Below the pieces are notes generated by a model that made no database searches, was not told the DNA's origin, and saw only the letters and a program-made list of their open reading frames with translations. A stretch of 64,000 nucleotides of DNA from Bacteroidia bacterium (GTDB taxonomy: Bacteria > Bacteroidota > Bacteroidia > J057): contig JAUIGE010000007.1 of NCBI GenBank assembly GCA_030430205.1, positions 146,453 through 210,452 on the forward strand, in the 5' to 3' direction. Shown here one piece after another: positions 16,716 to 25,307 of the stretch. Made by a program: the position numbers and the translations under genes. Each line of letters begins with the position of its first letter. Position 1 is the first letter of the stretch.

Positions 16716-17852
16716 ATGATCAAGAATCTTTTTGCTTTTTTCGCCTTACTCTTTGCTCTCAGCTTTACCTTTGCCCAAACTCCCATTTTTTTTACCCTAA
16801 AAAATGAACGAAATGTAACCCACCCAACCCTTGGAAGTGCCACTGCCATAGATGTCTTTATGCATGCAGGGGCCGCAGGGACTTTTCATAGCCGGGGCCA
16901 ACTCTACCTTCGTTATAATGAATTCCGTTTTGGGCAGCAGGTCAAAGCCAATGGTAACATTATCTTTGAACATGGGCCACTGTTGGCAGGCGATTTTGTG
17001 TTTTTTGGGCAAACAACGCCTAAGTACAATACTATCAATGTGATTGATAATTCACGCAACGTAGTTGCCCTTACCTGGCAAAATAACTTTTTGACAGTTT
17101 TTCCCAATGCAGCTGTCCATAATGAAGTTCCAGATACAGCGACTCTCCTGTATACAATCTATATGGGTATTCAAAATGGTGCAGTAACGTCTAATTTCGA
17201 TCTCAATCGCCAATTGATGGCCGACCAGCAATACCAGCTCACCAATCAGGACGCCAATGCAGATGGCAGGCCTGATGAGCAGCCCTATTCCAATGGCTTC
17301 CTCCCAGTAGAATTCATGGATTTCACTTTTGACCTGGTGGGTAAAAATCAGGTTCAATTGAATTGGACAACCAGTAAGGAAGTCAATAATGATTATTTTG
17401 AAGTCCAAAAATTCTATCCTGGAGCAGATTTTCTCCCTCTCGGCAGAGTCACTGGATTTGGAACGACAGATGAGCAGCAGTATTATCACTTTTTGGATGA
17501 TTCGCGGATGGAAGAAAGCAATTTCTACCGCATCAAGCAGATAGACTTTGATGGAAAGTATGACTATTCTCCCATTATCGAAGTTCACATTTCCGGAGAG
17601 ACACAATTTGTCCTCTATCCTACTGTCACTCATGACAAATGCAGAATCAAGGCTAAAGGCACTGCCGATGAGACCTATCAGGTATGGGTCATGGACATGG
17701 TCGGCAGAGTTGTCCTGAAAGAAAAACTTGAAGTCATCGATACGATGGGCAATATGGAGCTCGACCTGAATGCTGTACAGCAAGGGATGTATATCGTCCG
17801 CCTGGTGGACAGAACAGGAAAATCCTTTACCAGTCGGTTAATCAAAATATAA
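16716..17852 (+). CDS. Secreted protein with T9SS-type C-terminus (paralogue 2)
   Basis: I choose ATG 16716 (MIKNLFAFFALLFALSFTFAQ, a good signal peptide) over the GTG at 16701. The 378-residue product has the same three parts as its upstream neighbour: an N-terminal beta domain (FFTLKNERNVTHPTLGSATAIDVFMHAG), the QLNWTTSKEVNNDYFEVQK module, and a T9SS sorting domain (FVLYPTVTHDKCRIKAKG ... GMYIVRLVDRTGKSF). Both keep the odd phrase PDEQPY(A/S)NGFLPVE(Y/F)M at the domain junction. Function is unknown. A terminator follows 38 bases after the stop, so the pair probably forms one transcript from the AT-rich region before 15539. Confidence 0.8.
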   Translation: MIKNLFAFFALLFALSFTFAQTPIFFTLKNERNVTHPTLGSATAIDVFMHAGAAGTFHSRGQLYLRYNEFRFGQQVKANGNIIFEHGPLLAGDFVFFGQTTPKYNTINVIDNSRNVVALTWQNNFLTVFPNAAVHNEVPDTATLLYTIYMGIQNGAVTSNFDLNRQLMADQQYQLTNQDANADGRPDEQPYSNGFLPVEFMDFTFDLVGKNQVQLNWTTSKEVNNDYFEVQKFYPGADFLPLGRVTGFGTTDEQQYYHFLDDSRMEESNFYRIKQIDFDGKYDYSPIIEVHISGETQFVLYPTVTHDKCRIKAKGTADETYQVWVMDMVGRVVLKEKLEVIDTMGNMELDLNAVQQGMYIVRLVDRTGKSFTSRLIKI

Positions 17853-17890
17853 TAAAGCAAGAACAGTATACTGTTGCTTTTGGAATCTTA

Positions 17891-17927
17891 GAGGCTATAC
17901 AAAATATTGTATAGCCTCTTCTTTTTT
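17891..17927 (+). terminator. Intrinsic terminator after the paralogue pair
   Basis: A perfect 12-base stem GAGGCTATACAA / TTGTATAGCCTC with an AATA loop runs directly into TTCTTTTTTC. This is one of the clearest terminators in the window. Confidence 0.9.
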
Positions 17928-17948
17928 CTCCTAACCAAAAGCGACAAC

Positions 17949-19185
17949 ATGAATGCTAAGTTACTCCTCCTCCTTTCCTTTCTTTTAGCCTCTATAGCTA
18001 TTTTTTCCCAGGAAGAAAACGAATCCCCGCTCAGTGAAAAAAACCTCTCGGGTTTAACCTTTCGAAACTAAGCTTGCATAGGGTGGATCGCCTCACAGGC
18101 GAGCAGGTCTACATACAGCCCCAACCCGCTTTCGGCGAGGATTTTGAGCGCTTCAACTGGAATGCTCCCATCCTGATATGTCCACACAAAGCTTCGCGCC
18201 TGTATTTCGCTTCTCAGCGCGTATGGCGATCAGAAGACAGAGGCGATAGCTGGACACCTATCTCAGACGACCTCAGTCGCAACCAAAACCGCCTCGAATT
18301 ACCGATCATGGGTGGCCTGCAAAGCTGGGATAATCCCTGGGACATAAGAGCCATGTCCAACTACAACAGCATCACATCCCTCGCAGAATCTCCTCTCCAG
18401 GAGGGACTGCTCTATGCGGGGACAGATGACGGTATCATCCAGCTAAGCGAAGATGGGGAAAAAACTGGCGAAAAATCGAGGTCGGCAACCTGCCGGAGAG
18501 GCCCCTGGCATGGCGCATCGTGCAGGATTATGTAAAAGCAGATTTGCTTTTCGTTGCAACTGAATTTGGGATTTATACCTCGCTAAATGGGGGTTCTTCC
18601 TGGCTGAAACTCAAGGGCGGAGTCCCTACCATTTCCTTTAGAGACATCACCATCCAGCGCACAGCCGATGACCTGATAGGTGCATCTTCCCTTCCCTGGC
18701 TGGGAGGCATTGGACGCTGAGAAGCAGGAAGAAAAAGCACAAATATGGCTCGTTATCAAAGATAATGATGGCGAAGTAGTCGTGCGATTGGAGGCTCCGG
18801 CAGGCAAAGGCCTGCATCGCACAAATTGGGACCTACGCTATGCGTCCACCAACTCCCGCCGCCCCAGCGGCGGCCCACAACTGCACTTAAGAAGAGAATA
18901 CATGACATGGAATTGCAGATAGAGGGAAGCCCATCTAAGAGCGAAGTGGGCGAAAAAAATCCCACCAGCATACGCTCCCGCATGTTTGTCGGCTTCCGGG
19001 GAATGAACACAACCTATGGCCCCACGGCAACCCACAAAAAAAGCGTAGCCATCGCTCAGCAGGAACTGGAGGCACTTATGCCTCAATTGAAAAAGCTATA
19101 TGAGGAAGATATTCCTCAATTGGAGCGGGCGCTGATGGCGGCCGGAGCGCCATGGGTAGAGGGCATGGTGATGCCTGGGGAGTAG
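17949..19185 (+). pseudogene. Sortilin-like/BNR-repeat secreted protein, decayed by internal deletions
   Basis: Pieces of one large secreted protein of the VPS10/BNR-repeat glycosyl-hydrolase-like family (usually about 1000-1080 residues) remain in order. 17949-18071 holds the signal peptide and SEKNLSGLTFRN, then TAA. From about 18070 comes the central propeller (LTGEQVYIQPQPAFGEDFE, SRLYFASQRVWRSEDRGDSW, LLYAGTDDGIIQLSEDG). A one-base slip at about 18455-18466 is followed in another frame by NWRKIEVGNLPERP and DLLFVATEFGIY. A further frame change near 18670-18690 leads to IWLVIKDNDGEVVVRLEAPA, and from about 18880 to the C-terminus (GMNTTYGPTATHKKSVAIAQ ... GAPWVEGM). Only about 400 residues survive, with several hundred lost after the signal peptide and about 75 lost near 18475. 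Confidence 0.8.
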
Positions 19186-19255
19186 GATTTGTTTACCTTT
19201 TTAAAAAAATTCCATATAGAGATGAAAGCAAACTTTCATCTCTATTTTAATATCT

Positions 19256-20338
19256 ATGAAAACACATATTTTTCTCCTTCTTTGCTTAATCCCTTTTGGC
19301 CTACAGGCCCAATACAACTACGGATTCCAGCAGGAATACTTCTTCGGTCGCCTGCCCAGCGGGCAGGTAGAAGCCATGGGCCGCGCCAATGTCGCTGTCG
19401 GCGGAAGCGTTGCTTCCCTCTTTTTCAATCCGGCAGGGATCGGATTGATAGATCATCAGGAAGTGACATTTTCTACTTCAGCCCCTTATTATTTTCTAAA
19501 AGGCGCTGACTATTACTTTTTGGGCGGGGCGCGCCGTTTTAAACCCAATATGGTGGGAGCCATCAGTATGAATAAGTTTGCCATCGGACCTACCACTTTT
19601 GACTTAACTATACTGGGCGTCAGATATCCTACGGATAAGCCGCGCAGCACCAATTGGGCGCTGACTTATGCCATAGAGCCGATTAAAGGCCTTCATATCG
19701 GCACCAATGTCAATACTTTTTTCTGGAAATACATTGATGAGGTACCTGTTACTACCCAATTTCACATCGATCTGGGCGCGCTATACAGAATGCCGTTGAA
19801 GGAAAGTACTTCGGGCTCTTCCCATCTGCAATTCGGTGCGGCGGTGAACAATGTCACCTTTGCGGGCCTTCCGTTTGCCAATCCTCAGGGTGAGGTAGAT
19901 TTTGCCGAATTTCCTTCCATCCTGCGTGCAGGCGTTGCTTTTATGACCGAAGGTCCGGTAGATGTGGGATTTCTCGGGCTGGAAAAAATAGCCTTTACAG
20001 GAACCCTGGAATATCAAAATGTGCTCAACAATCCCTTCCGCACAGGCATCCGCCTGGGAACAGAAACCATCCTCTGGGATGCTTTTGCTGTCCGACTGGG
20101 ATATCTATCACATTCACTGAATAATGGTGGCCTTAGCATCAACTGGTCCCGGATGCGGGATTTAACTTTTGGTTTTGGGCTGATCATTCCTCTACAAGAA
20201 TTGACAAAAGGTAATCTGCCTTTCAATTTGAATGTAGACTATGTAGGAATGAAGCAGCCTCCCCAGACCAATTTTGGAGCGCGCTTGGAGAATTTTCGGA
20301 CTTTTAGTTTTCGTTTGGTTTGGGTGATGGAAGAATAA
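19256..20338 (+). CDS. PorV/PorQ-like outer-membrane beta-barrel protein
   Basis: The 360-residue product starts with a signal peptide (MKTHIFLLLCLIPFGLQAQ) and then has the N-terminal barrel signature of the PorV/PorQ (FadL-related) group: GQVEAMGRANVAVGGSVASLFFNPAGIGLID. The rest is alternating beta strands to an aromatic-rich end (TFSFRLVWVMEE). PorV and PorQ belong to the T9SS attachment machinery, but many paralogues of this barrel family in Bacteroidota have other, unknown roles, and this gene lies among accessory envelope genes, so I do not assign a por symbol. It follows the sortilin-like pseudogene by 70 bases and precedes another outer-membrane protein by 54. Confidence 0.65.
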   Translation: MKTHIFLLLCLIPFGLQAQYNYGFQQEYFFGRLPSGQVEAMGRANVAVGGSVASLFFNPAGIGLIDHQEVTFSTSAPYYFLKGADYYFLGGARRFKPNMVGAISMNKFAIGPTTFDLTILGVRYPTDKPRSTNWALTYAIEPIKGLHIGTNVNTFFWKYIDEVPVTTQFHIDLGALYRMPLKESTSGSSHLQFGAAVNNVTFAGLPFANPQGEVDFAEFPSILRAGVAFMTEGPVDVGFLGLEKIAFTGTLEYQNVLNNPFRTGIRLGTETILWDAFAVRLGYLSHSLNNGGLSINWSRMRDLTFGFGLIIPLQELTKGNLPFNLNVDYVGMKQPPQTNFGARLENFRTFSFRLVWVMEE

Positions 20339-20392
20339 GAATAGACACAGATAACACTGATTGAACTGATTTTCACTGTTAAGATATTGAAT

Positions 20393-21091
20393 ATGAAAAA
20401 GATAAGACTACATATATTGATGCTGAGTGTTCTGCTAATCCTTCCCTTTTGGGGGCAGGCGCAGACTTTTTTTGGATTCCAGACGATTGGGGTGAATACT
20501 TTTTATTTCTCCATCAGCTGGCAGGACAGGCCCTATCTGGGCGTTGGTTATAACTTCCGAAAATTTGGAAAAACCTTCACGGATATAGGCGCGGAGCTGC
20601 GCTTTCCGGTGGATGAGATCTATCAATTTGACAACCATCAGATCATTGCGGGTTTCTACAAGCCGTTTCGTATGAAGCGGACATTTGGGGCGATAGGCGT
20701 GCATGCACGCATCGATAAAGAAACCATTGCTTCCGGCTCAAATACCCATTATGGCCTGGCAACCACTTTTTTACCTAGCTATGCTTATGCTGCAAGCTTA
20801 GGAGATGGCGCCTATAATACCATGGCACTACGGGCCACCTACAACCCCATCCTCTTTACCCAAAGTAAAGATGAATCCGGCTCAAAAAACTGGCAGACCC
20901 TTACGGGGCATCGCGTACAATTGGGCGGCCACCTGGACATGCATTTGGAACGAACCTTTACCTTCTCCTCCGATGGCTATGCCACCCACATTTTTGGCTC
21001 AAAAACAGACTTCGAAGGAGACGAAAGCGATAGCTGGCAATTGGAAGGGAATTTTTATTTGGGGACGACTTATTATTTGAGGCGGTGGTAG
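20393..21091 (+). CDS. Hypothetical outer-membrane beta protein
   Basis: ATG 20393 gives a 232-residue product with signal peptide MKKIRLHILMLSVLLILPFWGQAQ; a TTG two codons earlier is an unlikely start. The mature part is predicted to be an eight-stranded barrel or similar, with repeated aromatic strands (TFYFSISWQDRPYLGVGYNF, GAELRFPVDEIYQF, YLGTTYYLRRW at the end). I do not recognise a family. It lies 54 bases after the PorV-like gene on the same strand and converges on the 455-residue gene with 10 bases between stops, so it is probably the last gene of that transcript. Confidence 0.6.
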   Translation: MKKIRLHILMLSVLLILPFWGQAQTFFGFQTIGVNTFYFSISWQDRPYLGVGYNFRKFGKTFTDIGAELRFPVDEIYQFDNHQIIAGFYKPFRMKRTFGAIGVHARIDKETIASGSNTHYGLATTFLPSYAYAASLGDGAYNTMALRATYNPILFTQSKDESGSKNWQTLTGHRVQLGGHLDMHLERTFTFSSDGYATHIFGSKTDFEGDESDSWQLEGNFYLGTTYYLRRW

Positions 21092-21101
21092 GAGGATTTC
21101 T

Positions 21102-22469
21102 CTACGTCATTTTTTCCAATAACCAATCTTTATCCGGGATGTGAGGCATCGCTTCTACCCTTGCTCTTAATTCGCGTACTTTTTCGGGGTTTACCCCCTT
21201 ATATTTTGCCAGACGGTTTAAAACTCTTGCAAAAGAATGCAAGCGCTTTTTGTAAGTGTCTGGTAGCTTCTTATTCGTCCTGACATATCGCATAAAATTG
21301 TCTGCCGTAGAATTGAGTTTTTCGAATTCCTGCAACTCGAAGAGAATTTTCATATGTAATCGCTCCGAGATAATATGGTGAATATATTCTTTCCTTTTAA
21401 ACCTGATTAAGGTTTTTCTTGCGAGCGAATACCTTTGTTGATAGAAATACAAATTGGCCCTGGCCATAGCGGAGTGTGCTTCTTTATTCTTTTGAGGGAG
21501 CATCTTCTCATACTTTCTAACAAACTGTAAGCACCAGTCAAATTCCCCTATTTTTAAACTTATGTTGACGATATTTTGAAATTTACCCTGATGGATCATC
21601 TGCTTTTCCAATAGGGTATTTTCTTTGTCCTGAAAATCCACATAGTCAAGGTATTTTTTTCCCATACTGTAGAGACCTTGATTCAATTGTTGTATGCAGT
21701 AATTCATCAAATAGGATATCACTGTTTGCTTATAGTTTATCTCCAATAAATGATGATTTTCCAGAAATAAGCGATCTGCAGCTACAAAGTGCAGCTGTTT
21801 TTCGGATGAAGTGAGCATTTGGTATAAATGGTAAAAAAATCGAATACCCAGGGGTTGCGATTCGAGTTGGTTTTCAATTCTCGACCAGGGAATTGCTATC
21901 CTGCTATTAAAATCGGATTCAGAGATTATTTTTTTTCGGCTTGCCATTTCCAGCATGATCAGCAGTTTATTTTCAATAAAAAAGGCATCCAATGCCCCGT
22001 CTAACTTCATCAAACCATCCTTGTTGCGATGCTGGTCCCGCAAGGATGCCTCCTTCAACCTCCACAGGGTCATCTCATAGCCATGGTACTTGTGGTCTTT
22101 AACCTTTCCTTCTTCCAGCATCTTTTCAAATTTTCGAATGCTCGCCTGATAATTTTTTTCACAACCTCGCTGAATCTGAGCCATCGCCAGATGTTCCTGG
22201 AAGGCCAAGGGCTGCAATGCGATCTCCAGATGTACGAGATAGGCATTGACGACTTTGAGGAGCTTGTGATGGAGAAGGTGGGAAGGTGCCGGACCCTGTC
22301 CAGAGTCCTCGCGGGACCGGGTTTCGGGATTCGGATAGAGGATACTTTTCAGGTAAAAAAGCTCTGCTGGGTTGAGCCGCCAATAGGGGCCACTGGCGTA
22401 TAGCCAAAAATCTTCTTTTTCTTTAAGGGAAAACTGAGAAATAATTTCAATCAATTTTATTTGACTCAT
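21102..22469 (-). CDS. Hypothetical helical-repeat protein (Bacteroidota-specific)
   Basis: The 455-residue cytoplasmic protein has no signal peptide or membrane span. The opening (IEIISQFSLKEKEDFWLYASGPYWRLNP) resembles a group of paralogous Saprospirales proteins that begin with a short helical domain containing a (S/G)P(F/Y)(F/W) turn. The remainder is a run of amphipathic helices (for example ARANLYFYQQRYSLARKTLIRFKR) that looks like a TPR-type solenoid from about 180 to 430. Function is unknown; a scaffold role is a guess. Codon use is AT-richer than in its neighbours. Upstream lies a very AT-rich region (22470-22600) that likely holds its promoter. Confidence 0.55.
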   Translation of the reverse strand: MSQIKLIEIISQFSLKEKEDFWLYASGPYWRLNPAELFYLKSILYPNPETRSREDSGQGPAPSHLLHHKLLKVVNAYLVHLEIALQPLAFQEHLAMAQIQRGCEKNYQASIRKFEKMLEEGKVKDHKYHGYEMTLWRLKEASLRDQHRNKDGLMKLDGALDAFFIENKLLIMLEMASRKKIISESDFNSRIAIPWSRIENQLESQPLGIRFFYHLYQMLTSSEKQLHFVAADRLFLENHHLLEINYKQTVISYLMNYCIQQLNQGLYSMGKKYLDYVDFQDKENTLLEKQMIHQGKFQNIVNISLKIGEFDWCLQFVRKYEKMLPQKNKEAHSAMARANLYFYQQRYSLARKTLIRFKRKEYIHHIISERLHMKILFELQEFEKLNSTADNFMRYVRTNKKLPDTYKKRLHSFARVLNRLAKYKGVNPEKVRELRARVEAMPHIPDKDWLLEKMT

Positions 22470-22953
22470 AATTTTTTGTCAATTAGTGACAATAATTAAA
22501 TTATTAACTTAATGATAATCAATTATTTATATCAAATAATTTAAAATATATCCCCACAATCACAATAATTTTACATAAAATATTCCCTTTTTTTCATTTC
22601 AAGCCTCTAGTTAATTGAGTTTGAAACTCAATACTAAAATCAAAACCCTATCACTTAAAATTTGGGATGGCAAAATCCAGATAGCCGATACAGCCATAGC
22701 CAATTTTTGGCTTGCTGGTCTTATACAAAATCCTTCCACTCCTTGAGGGAACCCCCATACCTTATTGAGTTTCAAATGATAGGGTTTTGGGGTCAGGCCT
22801 TGCCTCACTTTGAGGCAGGCCTACCCTATCCTATTCAGCTTTTTAGAACGAATAAAGCCTATTAATCCCAAATAGGTTGCGTTTTTTTTTACTCCATTAG
22901 TCCTGTTCTTCCAAAAAATTTGTATAAGTTGAAAGCATTCCATCACTAACCTC
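22470..22953. other. Gene-free region: AT-rich promoter tract plus inverted-repeat mosaic
   Basis: No convincing gene lies in these 484 bases. 22470-22600 is extremely AT-rich and serves the minus-strand gene upstream. 22614-22822 is an inverted-repeat mosaic described separately. 22866-22953 is the leader of the oxidoreductase operon. A 65-codon open frame on the minus strand (22611-22808) runs through the repeats and is not credible. Confidence 0.6.
22614..22822. repeat. Inverted-repeat mosaic, possible relic of a small mobile or palindromic element
   Basis: A palindrome ATTGAGTTT-g-AAACTCAAT lies at 22614-22632. TTTGAAACTCAATA (22620-22633) recurs inverted at 22763-22776, and AAAACCCTATCA (22642-22653) recurs inverted at 22777-22788. 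Because both arms keep the same order, the two pairs do not nest into one hairpin. A third hairpin with arms AGGCCTTGCCTCA / TGAGGCAGGCCT and one bulged base lies at 22798-22825. There is no transposase and no obvious target duplication. Confidence 0.6.
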
Positions 22954-23421
22954 ATGAACACCTCCGAATATCCCTCCTGTTTCTACCAGCTCTCTGCCAT
23001 ACTCACCGGCTACCCTGAGACCACCCTCCATGGGACGGGCTGCGGGGAACAATATTTTGACAAGCTAAAGGCTGTCATGGGTGAGCCTATGCTGGGCGAT
23101 TTGCTTCAAGGATTTGCCAATCTGCTTCAGGAAGCGGCAACTTGCGATCAGCTTCCGGAAGTTCTGGTAAAAGAAAGCATGCTTCCCGATCCCCAATGGG
23201 GCCCCATCTGCAAAAACATCATCAAGATGTGGTTCATGGGCAATTGGTATCCCATGCCTCCGGCCTGGCGCGCCAATTATGTGAATAGCCCCGAAGACCA
23301 AATGGAAATTCTTTCGAATCAAAGCTATATAGAAGGCCTGGTATGGAAAGCTCTGGGTAGCCATCCCAAATCTGCCAAACAACCTGGCTACGGCACATGG
23401 GCAAGTCCTCCTTTTTCCTAA
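22954..23421 (+). CDS. Small subunit of a GMC-type (sorbitol/gluconate-like) dehydrogenase
   Basis: The 155-residue product fits the small-subunit family of membrane-bound FAD sugar dehydrogenases (PF12318-like): FYQLSAILTGYPETTLHGTGCGEQYFDKL at the start, a helical middle with DQLPEVLVKESML, and ICKNIIKMWFMGNWY near the end. In known three-subunit dehydrogenases this subunit carries the twin-arginine signal that exports the complex. No Tat motif is visible here, so the complex may stay in the cytoplasm or be exported differently. The gene is followed after 26 bases by the GMC large subunit, and a diiron-type protein comes third. No cytochrome c subunit is present, so the electron acceptor is unknown. 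Confidence 0.65.
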   Translation: MNTSEYPSCFYQLSAILTGYPETTLHGTGCGEQYFDKLKAVMGEPMLGDLLQGFANLLQEAATCDQLPEVLVKESMLPDPQWGPICKNIIKMWFMGNWYPMPPAWRANYVNSPEDQMEILSNQSYIEGLVWKALGSHPKSAKQPGYGTWASPPFS

Positions 23422-23447
23422 GCTTCATCACCTCAACTACACAGAAC

Positions 23448-25280
23448 ATGGATTCTACTGAACAATTTGACGTCATCATCGTGGGCGCGGGCATCACCGG
23501 TGCCATCATAGCCAAATCCCTGGTGCAAAGCTGCAAAGGCCTCAATATTCTCATGTTGGACGCAGGCTCAGGGGATGCAAAGGATTTTCGCACCTACGAA
23601 AAATACAACGACCAATACTACAATGCGCTCGCCAAAACGCCGAATTCACCCTATCCAGATTCGCCGATGGCGCCTTCGCCCAGCGTATTGAGCTTGCACA
23701 ATATCAAAGAAGAAGGCCCCATCACCTCAGGCTATTTTGTCCAAAAAGGTCCTTTTCCCTTTTTGAGCAATTATAACCGTAATGTCGGTGGTACTACCCT
23801 CCATTGGCTGGGCACTTGCCTACGAATGTGTCCCAATGATTTCAAACTGAAATCGACCTACGGCCAAGGCGTAGACTGGCCGATGAGTTATGAAGAGCTG
23901 ATGCCGTATTACCGGCAGGCAGAATTGGAGATCGGTGTATCTGCCGAGGTGGAGGAGCAAAAGATCCTGGGGATCGAGTTTGAGAAAGATTATGTCTTTC
24001 CCATGCACAAAATCCCTCAGAGTTACCTCGATCGCTATATGAGCAAGGGGCTCGAAGGCATGACGATTAGCTTTCATGGGGTAGAATATCCGATCAAGGT
24101 CATCAGCACGCCGCAAGGGCGAAACGGCATGCCCAATAAAAAATACTTCAATGAGCAGACACAAAGCTATGGCTTCACACCCGTTGGCGCAGTCGGCGCG
24201 CCTGAATTGGGCCAGCGCTGCGAAGGCAACGCCAACTGTGTGCCCATCTGCCCTGTGCAGGCCAAATACAATGCCCTCAAAACCCTTCAGGATGTCCTGA
24301 ACAATCGCGACAATACTGTCCGGCTGATCAATCAGGCCCCAGTTCATGAACTGGGGATCGATCCTGACACCCAACTTATCAAGCAGGTTTTTTACAAAAA
24401 ATACGCTACTTCAGCAGACGGAAAACGAAGCCTCATCAGCACACATGAGGCTCAGGGAAAGATCGTTGTCCTGGCAGCCCATGCCATCGAAAATGCCAAA
24501 ATCCTACTTGCTTCCAGGGCATGTACGACGAGTGGCCAGGTGGGCAAAAATCTCATGGATCACCTAGTCATGCTAACCTGGGGGCTGTTGCCAGAGGCTA
24601 TCGGTTCCTATCGGGGACCGGGTTCTACCAGCGGCATGCCGCTGACGAGGGATGGCAGTTTTCGCAGCAGACGCGCTGCTTTCAGAGTCGAGATCGGCAA
24701 CTGGGGCTGGAACTGGCCAGCCAATACACCGGAGAGCACTTTACTCGATGCCGTAGACAATTTGGGGCTGAGTGGAAAAGAGTTGATCGCGCATGTGCGC
24801 GATATCGGTAGCCGCCAATTTCGTATGGGCTGGGAATTTGAACAATTGCCGGAAGAAAGAAATCGCATCGAAATCTCCGATGACTACCGGGATGAACTCG
24901 GAAATTATCGTCCTATTATCCATTACCACATCGATCGTTATCAAAAACTCGCCGCGAGAGCTGCACGCAGAATGTCGAAAAAAATATTCAGGAAACTGAA
25001 TGTGGAGGAATTTACCTCATACAAAGAGACGGATGCGGGCTATTTTGAATTCAGGGGGCGTGGCTATACGGTCAACGGTGCAGGACACCTGGTAGGGACC
25101 CATCGCATGGGAGAAAACGCCCAGGATGGGGTCGTCGATGTAAATCAACGTGCTTTTGATCACCCCAATCTCTTTGTGGCTGGCTGTGGCAGCATGCGCA
25201 CCATCGCTACTTCCAATCCTACGCTGACCATGGCTGCTTTAGCTTTCAAAACGGCAGAAGCCATTGCACAAGAATTTTAG
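23448..25280 (+). CDS. GMC-family FAD oxidoreductase (sugar/alcohol dehydrogenase-like)
   Basis: I start at ATG 23448, which puts the FAD-binding Rossmann motif DVIIVGAGITGAIIAKSL at residue 8. The upstream ATG at 23397 lies inside the previous gene. The 610-residue product shows GMC features: NRNVGGTTLHWLG (FAD binding), the cysteine cluster CEGNANCVPICPVQAKYN typical of the gluconate/sorbitol dehydrogenase group, and the C-terminal substrate/FAD region GHLVGTHRMGE ... DHPNLFVAGCGSM ... NPTLTMAALAF, including the catalytic His/Asn area. It oxidises a CH-OH group to a carbonyl; substrate unknown. It is the middle gene of a tight three-gene cluster (gaps of 26 and 27 bases). Confidence 0.85.
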   Translation: MDSTEQFDVIIVGAGITGAIIAKSLVQSCKGLNILMLDAGSGDAKDFRTYEKYNDQYYNALAKTPNSPYPDSPMAPSPSVLSLHNIKEEGPITSGYFVQKGPFPFLSNYNRNVGGTTLHWLGTCLRMCPNDFKLKSTYGQGVDWPMSYEELMPYYRQAELEIGVSAEVEEQKILGIEFEKDYVFPMHKIPQSYLDRYMSKGLEGMTISFHGVEYPIKVISTPQGRNGMPNKKYFNEQTQSYGFTPVGAVGAPELGQRCEGNANCVPICPVQAKYNALKTLQDVLNNRDNTVRLINQAPVHELGIDPDTQLIKQVFYKKYATSADGKRSLISTHEAQGKIVVLAAHAIENAKILLASRACTTSGQVGKNLMDHLVMLTWGLLPEAIGSYRGPGSTSGMPLTRDGSFRSRRAAFRVEIGNWGWNWPANTPESTLLDAVDNLGLSGKELIAHVRDIGSRQFRMGWEFEQLPEERNRIEISDDYRDELGNYRPIIHYHIDRYQKLAARAARRMSKKIFRKLNVEEFTSYKETDAGYFEFRGRGYTVNGAGHLVGTHRMGENAQDGVVDVNQRAFDHPNLFVAGCGSMRTIATSNPTLTMAALAFKTAEAIAQEF

Positions 25281-25307
25281 GTATAAGCTCATTCAACTTA
25301 CCTCATT

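Noticed and set aside
22611..22808. 65-codon minus-strand frame in the inverted-repeat region
   Set aside because: It is made of the repeats themselves and has no protein-like features.
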